Source of the DNA: Treponema sp.
GTDB taxonomy: Bacteria > Spirochaetota > Spirochaetia > Treponematales > Breznakiellaceae
Direction: 5' to 3'
Assembly: GCA_009782555.1 (NCBI GenBank)
Contig: WRIV01000001.1
Location: forward strand, 155,347 to 219,346
Length of the DNA stretch: 64,000 bases
Under the pieces are notes generated by a model. That model was not told where the DNA came from, did not search any database, and saw only the letters and a program-made list of their open reading frames with translations. Positions 54,716 to 63,350 of the stretch are shown piece after piece; the stretch's first letter is position 1; every line of letters begins with the position of its first letter. The translations under genes and the position numbers were made by a program.

Positions 54716-55780
54716 ATGACCGGAAAAAGTCCAGCACAACTATTACGGCAGCCTGGCATGGTTTTTGCTGCCTTGGCCCTTTCCATTTTTCTAAATTCGG
54801 GCTGTAAAAAAATTGCCGGGCCTGGGGCGCAGGCCGAATATGTTCTGGGTACCTACTGTCGTATTGACCTTTTTGAAAACGGGAACGGCGAACTCTACAA
54901 CAGGCTTTTTTCCCGACTTGCGGAACTGGACCGCCTTTTAAGCGCCAACCGGGACGATTCGGAGCTGGCCCAGGTGAACCGGAACGCCGGGTTGGAACCG
55001 GCATCGGTTTCTCCGGAATTGTTGGCGGTTTTGGAGCGTTCCCTTTATTTTGCCGAAATTTCCGGCGGAGCCTTTGATCCAACCGTGGGCCCCCTGGTAA
55101 AACTCTGGGGTATCGGTACGGAAACTCCCCGCATCCCCCCAGAGGAAGAAATCCGTGTCGCCCTGGACCTGGTCAACTGGCGGGATCTGGAAATAACCAG
55201 GCAAAACGGCGGAACAGCGTTCCTTAAAAGGCGTGGTATGGCCCTGGATTTGGGAGCCATCGCCAAGGGCTATGCGGCAGATGAATTGGCGGAGATCCTC
55301 CGGAAAGCGGGGATACCCAGGGCCATAATCGATCTGGGGGGGAATGCCTATGTGTGGGGAACCAAGAATGGCGGCGATCCCTGGAGCATTGGGGTACAGG
55401 ATCCCATGCAAGAACGGGGAAACTATGCGGGAATTTTGAAGCTGGGGAACAGTGCCTCAATAGTAAGTTCCGGAATCTATGAGCGATACTTTACCGAAAA
55501 CGGCAGACGCTGGCACCACATTATGGACCTAACAGAAGCCGGGGGCAGGCGGGGTTATCCGGCAGAAAACGGCCTCTTTTCCACCACGGTTATACTCACT
55601 TCATCCATGGATGCCGATGCCCTGTCCACCGCCTGTTTTGTTCTGGGATACGAAAAAGGTCTTGCCCTGGCAAGGGCCAACGGAGCGGAGATCCTCTTTA
55701 TATTTGAAGACAAAACGATTCGCGGGAGCCCTGGAGCCCTGGAGGCCTTTTCTCTTACCGGGGATTACCGGATACCATAG
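54716..55780 (+). CDS. apbE: FAD:protein FMN transferase (ApbE), lipoprotein
   Basis: 354 residues. Signal peptide with lipobox NSGC, then an ApbE domain: EYVLGTYCRIDLF, SGGAFDPTVGPLVKLWGI, GMALDLGAIAKGYAADEL, and the metal-site region MDADALSTACFVLGYEKG. It transfers FMN to threonine of Na+-pumping NADH:quinone reductase or Rnf subunits in the periplasm. The ATG at 54716 lies 18 bases from the divergent PilZ gene; TATAGT at 54704-54709 is 6 bases upstream. Confidence 0.93.
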   Translation: MTGKSPAQLLRQPGMVFAALALSIFLNSGCKKIAGPGAQAEYVLGTYCRIDLFENGNGELYNRLFSRLAELDRLLSANRDDSELAQVNRNAGLEPASVSPELLAVLERSLYFAEISGGAFDPTVGPLVKLWGIGTETPRIPPEEEIRVALDLVNWRDLEITRQNGGTAFLKRRGMALDLGAIAKGYAADELAEILRKAGIPRAIIDLGGNAYVWGTKNGGDPWSIGVQDPMQERGNYAGILKLGNSASIVSSGIYERYFTENGRRWHHIMDLTEAGGRRGYPAENGLFSTTVILTSSMDADALSTACFVLGYEKGLALARANGAEILFIFEDKTIRGSPGALEAFSLTGDYRIP

Positions 55781-55786
55781 CTGCCA

Positions 55787-55816
55787 TTGACATATTCTAT
55801 TTTTGCATGGTAGAAT
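55787..55816 (+). promoter_or_regulatory. Promoter of the rpmH operon
   Basis: TTGACA (55787-55792), 18-base spacer, TAGAAT (55811-55816); leader of about 66 bases before rpmH. Confidence 0.65.
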
Positions 55817-55888
55817 GATTGTTCCGGAGTTGATCTTAGTGCCAGGTGCCGGTTTCCAGCGTTTGGCTTAATTATAGGAGTTTTTCCC

Positions 55889-56044
55889 ATGAAACGGACT
55901 TATCAGCCCAGTAAGGTAAAAAGGAACCGAAAATTTGGTTTCCGGGCAAGGATGAAGACCAGGGGAGGGCGGCTTGTGTTAAAACGCCGCCGGGCCAAAG
56001 GGCGCTACAAACTTAGCGTTGCAGACGAAAAAAAACCCTATTAG
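55889..56044 (+). CDS. rpmH: 50S ribosomal protein L34
   Basis: 51-residue, highly basic protein starting [27 protein letters not shown], the universal L34 sequence, with a TAGGAG upstream at 55875. First gene of rpmH-rnpA-yidD-yidC-jag. Its tail is a few residues longer than in E. coli and overlaps rnpA by 26 bases. Confidence 0.97.
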   Translation: MKRTYQPSKVKRNRKFGFRARMKTRGGRLVLKRRRAKGRYKLSVADEKKPY

Positions 56045-56498
56045 AGATCCAAGCCAAAATCTTCCGCCAGGCCAAGAGCCGGCCCCAGGGCCGTCCAAAG
56101 GCGAGGCAAGATTGAGGCGGCAGGAACATCTAAAGAGAAGGGTAACCATAACAGGGGTTTTTAAAAAAGGGCGGGTTGTCAGATGCTCCGGCATTAAGCT
56201 GTTTTTTCTGACCAATGGATTAGCCTGTAACCGTTTTGTTATTACCTTTGTACGAAAGTACGGAAATGCGGTGCGGCGAAACCGGGCCCGGCGGCTCGTC
56301 CGGGAATCTTACCGCCTGATGAAGGGAGAACTGGAAACCGGCTATGATTTGGTTTTGTTGCTCCACCCTGAGGGGGTCCCGCAAAGCGGTCCCCAAGAAA
56401 CAATAAAAAGGGCAAACCGGCCAAAGGGATCTCTGGCGGAGAGTACCGGACAGTTACGGACCCTTTTTACGAAAGCGGGAATACACCGGAGAGTGTGA
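56019..56498 (+). CDS. rnpA: Ribonuclease P protein component
   Basis: 159 residues. C-terminal two thirds are the RnpA fold: [22 protein letters not shown] and the RNR signature [19 protein letters not shown]. The only plausible initiator upstream is the TTG at 56019 within rpmH, which adds a 30-residue Pro-rich N-terminus; overlapping rpmH/rnpA genes are known in Thermus. Stop overlaps the yidD start. Confidence 0.93.
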   Translation: MQTKKNPIRDPSQNLPPGQEPAPGPSKGEARLRRQEHLKRRVTITGVFKKGRVVRCSGIKLFFLTNGLACNRFVITFVRKYGNAVRRNRARRLVRESYRLMKGELETGYDLVLLLHPEGVPQSGPQETIKRANRPKGSLAESTGQLRTLFTKAGIHRRV

Positions 56499-56707
56499 TG
56501 AAAAGCATAGTTTTGTTTTTGATTTGGCTGTACCAGAAAGCGATTTCTCCCTACCTTAGGCCCCGATGCCGTTATTACCCAAGCTGTTCTGCTTATGCCT
56601 GGGAAGCGGTACAAAGGTACGGCGCATGGAAGGGTTCTTTTATGGCCCTAAAACGGCTTCTACGCTGCCATCCCTTTCATCAGGGCGGCTATGATCCGGT
56701 ACTTTAA
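56498..56707 (+). CDS. yidD: Membrane-protein insertion efficiency factor YidD
   Basis: 69 residues with the family core [39 protein letters not shown] and [19 protein letters not shown] precedes the ATG at 56498; a GTG at 56495 is less likely. Helps YidC-dependent membrane insertion. Confidence 0.94.
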   Translation: MKSIVLFLIWLYQKAISPYLRPRCRYYPSCSAYAWEAVQRYGAWKGSFMALKRLLRCHPFHQGGYDPVL

Positions 56708-56726
56708 TTAACAGGATTTTAAATAT

Positions 56727-58565
56727 ATGGAAAAGAATACCGTATTAGCAGTTACCTTAACGTTTTTAATTGTGATTGGCTGGTTCTTTATGCAGGCCAA
56801 ATTCAATTCTAAACAAGCGGAACAAACTACTGCCCAGGATCAACCCCTGGCAGAACAGGAAGCTCCTGTTCTGCCCCAGGGCGGCCCAATTCAGCCTGGA
56901 ATCATCAATCCCGTAATTCAATCCGCTGATGCCGGTTCCGCCGGTTCTGTAAACGCTGGAGGGAATCCCGAAGAAATTGGCGGCGAATTTGCTGCACAAG
57001 AACCGGAAATGGAAGAACGGGTTGTCATCGAAACGGATCTGATCCGGGTGGAATTTTCCAGCGTTGGCGGAGATATGGTTTCCTACCGGCTAAAGGAGCA
57101 TAACGACAAGGGTGAGGTTGTAGAAATGATCCTCCCCGCTGTTAACGAAGACGGTACGACAAAGGAATCCCACGCCTTTACCACTGCCTTTGGCGGCAAA
57201 GAAGGGCAGCCCTTGGACGCTCATTTTCAGGTTTCAAGACCCACTCCGCTCTCGGTGGAATTTTCCAGGGATTTTTCCATAATCGGTTATCCGGGAACCC
57301 TTACCCTGATAAAGCGCTTTGAATTCAGAGACGGGGAATATATGTTCCAACTTTCCGTATCTATGGAAAGCACGTCCTCCATACCTTTTAATTTTGGTAA
57401 TGCCGCATATACCCTGGGATTCGGCCCTCAAATCGGACCATCTTTTCAAAAGCTGGATAACCGTTATGAGTACCGGCAATACTACACCTTGGTCAATGGC
57501 AAGCGGAGCAATGCCAGAATGAACAGTGCCATCGATTCCCGCTTTACCTGGGCAGCCATTGCAGGCAAGTACTTTACCGCCATCGTTATACCGGACAATA
57601 CCCTATATACTTTGTCCTTTTCCGACAAATCGGAGCCGGGAATCCCCGCTGTTTCCCGGATGCACCTCATCAGGCCCCCCTTGAATTCCGCCCGATCCGA
57701 TGATGTGTTTTATTTTTATCTGGGACCAAAGAATCAGGAAAATCTTGGCCGCTATGATACGGGGGATAACAGCTTTAAACTTCGAGATCAGGACTTAAGC
57801 AAGGCTGCCAGCACCAGCGGCATCTTAACTCCTCTGGAATCGCTTCTTAAATGGCTCTTGTTATTCTTCTATAAATTAGTCCACAACTATGGAACGGCGA
57901 TTATCCTTTTAACCTTGACGGTAAAACTCCTTACCTTTCCCCTGACCAAAAAAAGTTCCGAGGCCTCCATTAAGATGCAGACCCTGGCTCCCAAGATCAA
58001 GGAAATTCAGGCAAAGTACAAAGATAATCCAACCAAGATGAACGCCGAAATGGGAGCCCTCTATAAGAAAGAAGGTCACAACCCCATGTCGGGCTGCCTT
58101 CCTCTCTTGATCCAGATGCCCCTCCTTTTTGCTATGTACAACCTTTTTAACAACCATTTTGATTTGCGGGGGGCCATGTTCATTCCCGGCTGGATACCAG
58201 ATCTTTCCCTCCCCGAATCGGTGTTGGACTTCGGTTTTTCCCTGCCCCTCCTGGGATGGGAAAGCCTCCGGATCCTGCCCTTTATTTATGTAGGTTCCCA
58301 GCTGCTCTATGGTTTTGCGACCCGGACTCCAGAACAGCAGGGCAACTCTACCATGAAGATGATGATGTACGCCATGCCGGTTATGTTTTTCTTTATCCTT
58401 TATAACGTGCCTTCGGGATTGCTGGTTTTCTGGATTTTTTCTAATTTGTTTACACTGGTCCAGCAGGTTGTATTGAATAAATATTTGGCTGGGAAAAGGG
58501 CCGCCGTCGTGGTGGAAGGTGAAAAACCGCCAATCATTGCCCCCCGGCATAAAAAGAAACACTGA
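56727..58565 (+). CDS. yidC: Membrane protein insertase YidC
   Basis: 612 residues in the Gram-negative layout: N-terminal membrane helix, large periplasmic P1 domain (about 90-360), and the conserved C-terminal five-helix insertase from about residue 370 (YGTAIILLTLTVKLLTFPLTKKS, GCLPLLIQMPLLFAMYNLF). The spacer after the first helix is Pro/Gln-rich. Inserts proteins with or without the Sec translocon. Confidence 0.96.
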   Translation: MEKNTVLAVTLTFLIVIGWFFMQAKFNSKQAEQTTAQDQPLAEQEAPVLPQGGPIQPGIINPVIQSADAGSAGSVNAGGNPEEIGGEFAAQEPEMEERVVIETDLIRVEFSSVGGDMVSYRLKEHNDKGEVVEMILPAVNEDGTTKESHAFTTAFGGKEGQPLDAHFQVSRPTPLSVEFSRDFSIIGYPGTLTLIKRFEFRDGEYMFQLSVSMESTSSIPFNFGNAAYTLGFGPQIGPSFQKLDNRYEYRQYYTLVNGKRSNARMNSAIDSRFTWAAIAGKYFTAIVIPDNTLYTLSFSDKSEPGIPAVSRMHLIRPPLNSARSDDVFYFYLGPKNQENLGRYDTGDNSFKLRDQDLSKAASTSGILTPLESLLKWLLLFFYKLVHNYGTAIILLTLTVKLLTFPLTKKSSEASIKMQTLAPKIKEIQAKYKDNPTKMNAEMGALYKKEGHNPMSGCLPLLIQMPLLFAMYNLFNNHFDLRGAMFIPGWIPDLSLPESVLDFGFSLPLLGWESLRILPFIYVGSQLLYGFATRTPEQQGNSTMKMMMYAMPVMFFFILYNVPSGLLVFWIFSNLFTLVQQVVLNKYLAGKRAAVVVEGEKPPIIAPRHKKKH

Positions 58566-58581
58566 AAGTGAGGTATTCGTT

Positions 58582-59277
58582 ATGATATATGAATTTGAGG
58601 GCCGTACCGAAAAAGAGGCCATCGACAGGGCAGCGACGGAGCTGGGAATCGAAAAAGATGAATTTGATGTGGAGATTCTGGAAACCCAGCGTTCCGGCCT
58701 GTTCAAGAAGGGGCATGTAAGAATTCAGGTCCATACCGATGTTCCGGTCCAGGCAAAACCCCACAGTGATCAGAACGAAGAACGGCCCCGGCCTGTCAGG
58801 GCCGTACAGGGATCAACGGATGACTTTGAAAAAACTATGGTTTCCTTTGTGGAAGGTCTTATTGAGCGCATGGGTTATGCGGGGAAGGTTTCTGTCCTAT
58901 ACCGGGAAGAAGGCAAGCTGGGACTGAAAATCGAATCAGAACATTCTTCTATTTTGATTGGGAAAAAAGGAAAAAATCTCGATGCTCTCCAACTCTTGGC
59001 TAACATCTATGCGGGCAGACAGGGCCGGGAGGATATGCGAATCATCCTGGACAGCGAAAACTACCGCATTCGCCGGGAAGAATCCCTGGTCCGGCTCGCC
59101 TATACCGTAGCAGACCGGGTCCGGGAAAACAGAACCTCGATCCTTCTGGAGCCGATGAACCCATTTGACCGCCGCCTTATCCACACCACCCTGAACGACA
59201 TCTCAGATGTGGAAACCAAAAGCGAAGGAGAAGGCCTGTACAAACAGGTACGGGTGTATTACCGGGGATATCGGTAA
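58582..59277 (+). CDS. jag: Jag/KhpB RNA-binding protein
   Basis: 231 residues from the ATG at 58582 (AGTGAGG upstream). N-terminal Jag_N domain (YEFEGRTEKEAIDRAATELG), a linker, then KH (SSILIGKKGKNLDALQLL) and R3H (RRLIHTTLNDISDVETKSEGEG) domains. Usual last gene after yidC; binds RNA and affects envelope and division genes. Confidence 0.94.
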   Translation: MIYEFEGRTEKEAIDRAATELGIEKDEFDVEILETQRSGLFKKGHVRIQVHTDVPVQAKPHSDQNEERPRPVRAVQGSTDDFEKTMVSFVEGLIERMGYAGKVSVLYREEGKLGLKIESEHSSILIGKKGKNLDALQLLANIYAGRQGREDMRIILDSENYRIRREESLVRLAYTVADRVRENRTSILLEPMNPFDRRLIHTTLNDISDVETKSEGEGLYKQVRVYYRGYR

Positions 59278-59314
59278 GGCGCAATTTTTTACAGCAGCCG
59301 TGTTTTATCAACCT

Positions 59315-60463
59315 TCATCTGCCTTGGCGCTCCCTGTTCAGAATGAGTACGATGGGTAGATGATCCGAAAGGCCGCTGCCCGTTCTGGGATTGTAGGAAT
59401 AGGGAAGGCCCGCCCCATTGGTAAAGGGCGGTTCTGCCAAGACACGGAACTGCCCGTATTCCCAGCCCGATGTTATGCGCTGCGTAAACAGGGCGGCATT
59501 GATCAGAAAATGATCAATAGTCTCCCAGGTGTCTTTATAGTAGAAAGAACCTTGATTTTCTTGATGGCTGCCGCCCTGCCAGCTGGATTCCCGATCCCCC
59601 AATGATTTTTCCATTTCCAGCCAGGGTGAGTAGAGTGCCGCCGTGGTTTCGGAGAAATGATCCGTCCGGGGCGGTTTTTGTCCGCTTAAAACAAGGAAAT
59701 CTCCGAAACCTGATGAAGCGGACCTTGTCGGAACCTTTTGGATCAGGGCAGCTGCTTCGCCGGTATCAGGAAGGAGGGCGCAGGGGTAGGCTTTCCCAAT
59801 TCGGATGAATTCATCGTAGTTTTCATTCAGATCCCCTAGGATAATAACCGGGATCTCCGGATTTTTCACAGCAATTTCCCCAAGCCGCCGGACAATAAGG
59901 GCTGCCGCGGAACGCCGCAAGGCTTCGGTTTTTCTTTCTCCCCCCAGCTTGGACTTCCAGTGACAAACCATGAGTACCAGTGGTCCGGATCCGGTATCGG
60001 CCCAAACCTCCGCCACCGGCCGGGGAATACTGCCCTCGGAGGAATGGATCGAATGAACTCTGGTTTCCGTCAGCGGAAGCCTGCTCAGCACTCCCATGCC
60101 GACGGGGCTGTCCGGGGCGCTGGCGAAGAATGTCCAGTAGTAGCCAAGATTCGAGCATTCCGCCAGGTTCTGGATTACCGCAGCATTTTCCACTTCGATC
60201 AAAGCCAGAATATCGGGATTAAGCGAATCGCTCTTGAGCGCCCCGATAATACCATTCAGCCTGGCCCGGTATTTTTCTTCGTTCCAGCCGGCACTGTTTT
60301 TAAATTCATCATACTCAAAACCATTATCGCTGCCGTCAAACAAATTCTGCACATTCCAGCTTGCAATGACAAGCCGTTCCGCTTTGGTCTCCGGTTCAAA
60401 AGCCGAACAACCCCAGAGGAACAGCACCAAAACAGCCGTATATATTCGATAAAGATTTTTCAT
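59315..60463 (-). CDS. Endonuclease/exonuclease/phosphatase-family lipoprotein
   Basis: 382 residues with lipobox LWGC. EEP-fold motifs in order: IASWNVQNLF, LALIEVENAAV, VCHWKSKLGG, VIILGDLNENYD and a final GLSDHLPIVLIL (catalytic Asp-His pair). It may be an extracellular nuclease or a lipid/sugar phosphatase. AGGAGG precedes the ATG. Confidence 0.88.
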   Translation of the reverse strand: MKNLYRIYTAVLVLFLWGCSAFEPETKAERLVIASWNVQNLFDGSDNGFEYDEFKNSAGWNEEKYRARLNGIIGALKSDSLNPDILALIEVENAAVIQNLAECSNLGYYWTFFASAPDSPVGMGVLSRLPLTETRVHSIHSSEGSIPRPVAEVWADTGSGPLVLMVCHWKSKLGGERKTEALRRSAAALIVRRLGEIAVKNPEIPVIILGDLNENYDEFIRIGKAYPCALLPDTGEAAALIQKVPTRSASSGFGDFLVLSGQKPPRTDHFSETTAALYSPWLEMEKSLGDRESSWQGGSHQENQGSFYYKDTWETIDHFLINAALFTQRITSGWEYGQFRVLAEPPFTNGAGLPYSYNPRTGSGLSDHLPIVLILNRERQGR

Positions 60464-60574
60464 TATAAAACCTCCTAATGATCATAGAGGCGAAAGATAT
60501 TTGCCCTGCTTTAATGGGAGAAGGGTTTGTAGAAAAGGACACCTGACTGCATACCGCATAACGTTCCGGCTGTT

Positions 60575-60883
60575 TTATTTATTGCGTAAAATACCATCTA
60601 TTTCTTTTTCAAGGCATGATAATATAAATTTCTTTTTGTTTTGTATTTCGAGTTCTTGATCTAAAGGGATTTTCTTTTTATCTTGGAAAAACATTAAAGG
60701 ATCAACATCAAGGGCTTTTGCTATTCTTTCTATTGTAGATAATTTTGGAATGTTTTTGTAAATTTCCAGCAGCCCTATATAACTGGTTGCCGTATTACAG
60801 GCTTCGGCCAATTTTTCCTGCGAAATTCCTTTTTCTTTTCGTATACGTTTAATATTATCTATTACCAGTCTTTCCAAATACAT
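60575..60883 (-). CDS. XRE-family helix-turn-helix regulator
   Basis: 102 residues: HTH_3 domain at about 5-62 (IDNIKRIRKEKGISQEKLAEACNTATSYIGLLE), followed by a Lys-rich C-terminus. AT-richer than the core genes before it. Divergent from the lipoprotein at 61070, with long palindromes between, so it probably represses its own promoter and/or that of the lipoprotein. Confidence 0.85.
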   Translation of the reverse strand: MYLERLVIDNIKRIRKEKGISQEKLAEACNTATSYIGLLEIYKNIPKLSTIERIAKALDVDPLMFFQDKKKIPLDQELEIQNKKKFILSCLEKEIDGILRNK

Positions 60884-60905
60884 AGTTATATTATTATTGA
60901 TATAA

Positions 60906-60948
60906 TTGACAGAGGTTTATTGACAAATATAATATAAGAATATATTAT
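60906..60948 (+). promoter_or_regulatory. Two overlapping consensus promoters in the divergent region
   Basis: TTGACA (60906-60911) with TATAAT (60928-60933), spacer 16; and TTGACA (60920-60925) with TATTAT (60943-60948), spacer 17. Both point to the lipoprotein gene at 61070 and are covered by the palindromes at 60924-60994. Confidence 0.65.
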
Positions 60949-60994
60949 ATTTGATATAAATTCTGATTTGATTGTTAGAATTTATATCAAATAT
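60924..60994. promoter_or_regulatory. Interleaved palindromic operator
   Basis: Two perfect inverted repeats sharing one arm: CAAATATAATATA / TATATTATATTTG (60924-60936 and 60941-60953, 4-base centre) and an 18-base arm at 60947-60964 matched by 60977-60994 (12-base centre). The motif CAAATAT occurs three times in alternating orientation. Likely operator of the XRE regulator. Confidence 0.65.
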
Positions 60995-61069
60995 CCTAGG
61001 TTTTTATAAATATGTATAAAAAAAGATACATTAAAATCTAGGTACAATTAATTCAAGAGGAGAAAAATT

Positions 61070-61444
61070 ATGAAAAACAAACGGCTATGGTTGGGATTAT
61101 TGGCAATGACATTTGTCTTTTGCTGTACTTTAACATCATGTTGGTCTACAGGAACTGCGCGTGAAACAATTCCTAGAACAGCAGTAACTTTACAAAGGGT
61201 TAGATCGACTATTATGCCGGATTTACCTATGCAAATTTTTGTTGATGATAATCCCCATGAACTTGCAAATGGTGCTACAACAACGATTCTTGTTAATAAT
61301 GGCGATCATATGGTTTATGCTGTTCTAGGAGATGTTGAAAGCAGGTCAATTCGATTTACTGCAAAGTCCCAGACAATTACTATTAATGCTGCACCAAGAG
61401 AAAGATTACTTCTTGGGACTGAATTAACTATAGAGGTTAAGTAA
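61070..61444 (+). CDS. Small lipoprotein of the XRE module
   Basis: 124 residues with signal peptide and lipobox TLTSC; the mature part is a small beta-rich domain (MQIFVDDNPHELANGATTTILVNNGDHMVYAVLG) that resembles PEGA-like or immunoglobulin-like envelope domains. AGAGGAG precedes the ATG. The XRE regulator is its divergent neighbour. Function unknown. Confidence 0.75.
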   Translation: MKNKRLWLGLLAMTFVFCCTLTSCWSTGTARETIPRTAVTLQRVRSTIMPDLPMQIFVDDNPHELANGATTTILVNNGDHMVYAVLGDVESRSIRFTAKSQTITINAAPRERLLLGTELTIEVK

Positions 61445-61467
61445 TTGAAACCCAATTAACATCTATA

Positions 61468-61501
61468 CAAAGTATTTTTGACAAAATGTCAAAATACTTT
61501 G
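61468..61501 (+). terminator. Hairpin after the lipoprotein gene
   Basis: CAAAGTATTTTTGACA / TGTCAAAATACTTTG, 15-bp stem with one bulged T and a short AAA loop, but no T-run after it. Perhaps a terminator or mRNA 3' end. Confidence 0.5.
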
Positions 61502-61588
61502 ATTAAAGCAGGAAAAACAGCTATGCCCTATAGATAATGACGGGGAGAGCAAGGCAGCGGCGGGTGATCTGACAGCCAGGAGGATCCT

Positions 61589-62740
61589 ATGGATGCGGCA
61601 TATCTGTTTTATGAGCGGGAAAATGTTTCTATTCCCATGATGGATTTTGATCCACCTCTGTTTAAACGGCTTGCTGGCTTTGGCCGCTGGGACAGACAAA
61701 ACAGCCGGTTTATCCTGCGGTATCGCCTAAAGGCCGAACAGTACCGGATCATTTTTGCTGATCGCCCTTATATAGAAGTAAAAAAGGATCTGGCGGCGAT
61801 CAACGGCTTTTTTGAACGACCCTGGCCCGGCAGATTGGCGGCGGCGGACAAGTTGAGCAAAACGGATCGCACCTGCCTGGTTTCGAGTATTCCTCCACCG
61901 GAAAGGTTTTCCCTTTTTTGGGTGGAAAGACTTAAAGAGGAGCTCCATTCTCGAAAGTACAGTTCAAAAACCATCAAATCGTACCTGCATTTTAACCGTG
62001 ATTTTTGCCGGATTGTAAAAAAACCGGTTGAGAAAATAACGGAGATGGATTTCAAGAAATATCTAAATTTTCTTGATACCGTAAAGGATATGTCTAGTTC
62101 GTCGATGAACCTTGCCATCAGCTCCATCCGGTTTTTTTACAACAATGTGATGGGCAGAAATTTTGCCCGCGACCAATACCGCCCCCGTCAGGACAAACGC
62201 CTTCCGGGTGTCCTTTCGCGGGAAGAAATCGAAACGCTTCTTGACACGGAAAATAACCCCAAACACCGCCTCCTTCTGATGATGGCCTATTCGTCCGGTC
62301 TTCGGGTCAGCGAGGTCGTGGCCCTAAAAAAAGAACACATTGATTTTAGCCGGAAAACCCTGCTTGTCTATGGGGCAAAAGGCCGCAAAGACCGAATCAC
62401 CATTTTGTCCGACCGGGCAGCCGCTTTTTTGCAGGAATACTGCCGGTGTTTCGACATCGCCAACTGGCTTTTCCCCGGCCAGGTTAATGGTCACATCAGG
62501 GTCAGAACCGCCCAGAACATTTTCGAAAAGGCAATCCAAAATGCCAAAGTCCAAAAGAACGTGTCGATTCACAGCCTACGCCACACCTTCGCAACTCACC
62601 TCCTTGAAAACGGCACCGATATCAAATACATCCAGATCCTACTTGGCCATTCCAACCTTCGCACAACCGAACGCTACACCCACATAGCCCGCCGGAGCAT
62701 CCTCCGTATCCAAAGCCCCCTGGATGGGGGGCCGCATTAA
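61589..62740 (+). CDS. Tyrosine recombinase with an extra N-terminal domain (XerC/D-like)
   Basis: 383 residues. All catalytic residues are in place: R239 (SSGLRVSEV), K264 (GAKGRKDR), H328 and R331 (HSLRHT), H354 (GHSN) and Y363 (ERYTH). A SAM-like core-binding domain covers about 105-190. Residues 1-65 form an additional domain with FDPPLFKRLAGFGRWDRQN, of the type seen in some Bacteroidetes and spirochaete integrases. The 30-residue insertion that marks IntI integron integrases between K264 and H328 is absent. AGGAGG precedes the ATG. It points toward the cassette at 63.2 kb. Confidence 0.92.
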   Translation: MDAAYLFYERENVSIPMMDFDPPLFKRLAGFGRWDRQNSRFILRYRLKAEQYRIIFADRPYIEVKKDLAAINGFFERPWPGRLAAADKLSKTDRTCLVSSIPPPERFSLFWVERLKEELHSRKYSSKTIKSYLHFNRDFCRIVKKPVEKITEMDFKKYLNFLDTVKDMSSSSMNLAISSIRFFYNNVMGRNFARDQYRPRQDKRLPGVLSREEIETLLDTENNPKHRLLLMMAYSSGLRVSEVVALKKEHIDFSRKTLLVYGAKGRKDRITILSDRAAAFLQEYCRCFDIANWLFPGQVNGHIRVRTAQNIFEKAIQNAKVQKNVSIHSLRHTFATHLLENGTDIKYIQILLGHSNLRTTERYTHIARRSILRIQSPLDGGPH

Positions 62741-63040
62741 TATATGACGCAAAATAGGCAGTGAAAATAAAACGGAGCGTTAAAATGCGATTAGGTTAAT
62801 CGGTAAAATAGAATTTGATGGCAGCAAGAATACTCGAATTAAACGGGAATACCGGTATTTTTTTGGTTGAATTGTAGTTACTGTATGGTGATGATTGTTG
62901 TTGTTGCGGTAATATGAGATCATTTTATTCGAATGACAGAACAAAGTCAATTTTTAACAAAACCTGACATTTTTACAAGTTGATTATAGATTGGAAGAGG
63001 TATTCATCTGATAACCAGCCTGGCAAAATACCAATATACT

Positions 63041-63068
63041 CCAAAAAAGGGGTTTTCTTGGTTTTTTT
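63041..63068 (+). terminator. Intrinsic terminator of the recombinase transcript
   Basis: Stem CCAA-A-AAA / TTT-C-TTGG with a GGGGT loop followed by seven T. Confidence 0.65.
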
Positions 63069-63232
63069 GATTGATTTTTAGGTAAAATTGTGTTGGATTT
63101 CATGAATTTCGCCTTAAATATATCTGATGCCGTTAATATGTGATCAATTAACAAAGGGAATAATTAGTTTTAAAATGAGAACAGTCAATCGACTAGGATA
63201 TGGGGATAATATGTGTAATTCAGGCATGGGGA

Positions 63233-63250
63233 GTTATGCGAAATATGGGC
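63233..63250 (+). repeat. GTTATGC core, left boundary of the cassette
   Basis: GTTATGCGAAATATGGGC matches the integron R' core GTTRRRY and is the reverse complement (17 of 18) of the site at 63834-63851. In integrons this is where one cassette ends (G) and the next begins (TTATGC). Confidence 0.6.
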
Positions 63251-63350
63251 TAAACTTGTTGGAAAATATATGAATATAAAAATTAAGTTATTGTAATAAT
63301 ATAAAAATTGGAATATTATGGTTTTATAATTTTTTTTGGAGGGCTAAATC

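Larger units (their letters stand above)
62741..63350. other. Gene-poor spacer between recombinase and cassette gene
   Basis: 610 AT-rich bases with no convincing gene. They contain an intrinsic terminator (63041-63068), a short inverted repeat CGATTA-GGT-TAATCG near 62808, a TTAACAAAGG resembling an attC left core at 63148, and a GTTATGCG core at 63233. An attI-type site would be expected here if this is an integron-like platform. Confidence 0.6.

Noticed and set aside
61589..62740. Calling the recombinase IntI
   Set aside because: The IntI-specific insertion between the catalytic Lys and the HxxR box is missing; the neighbourhood alone does not justify the name.
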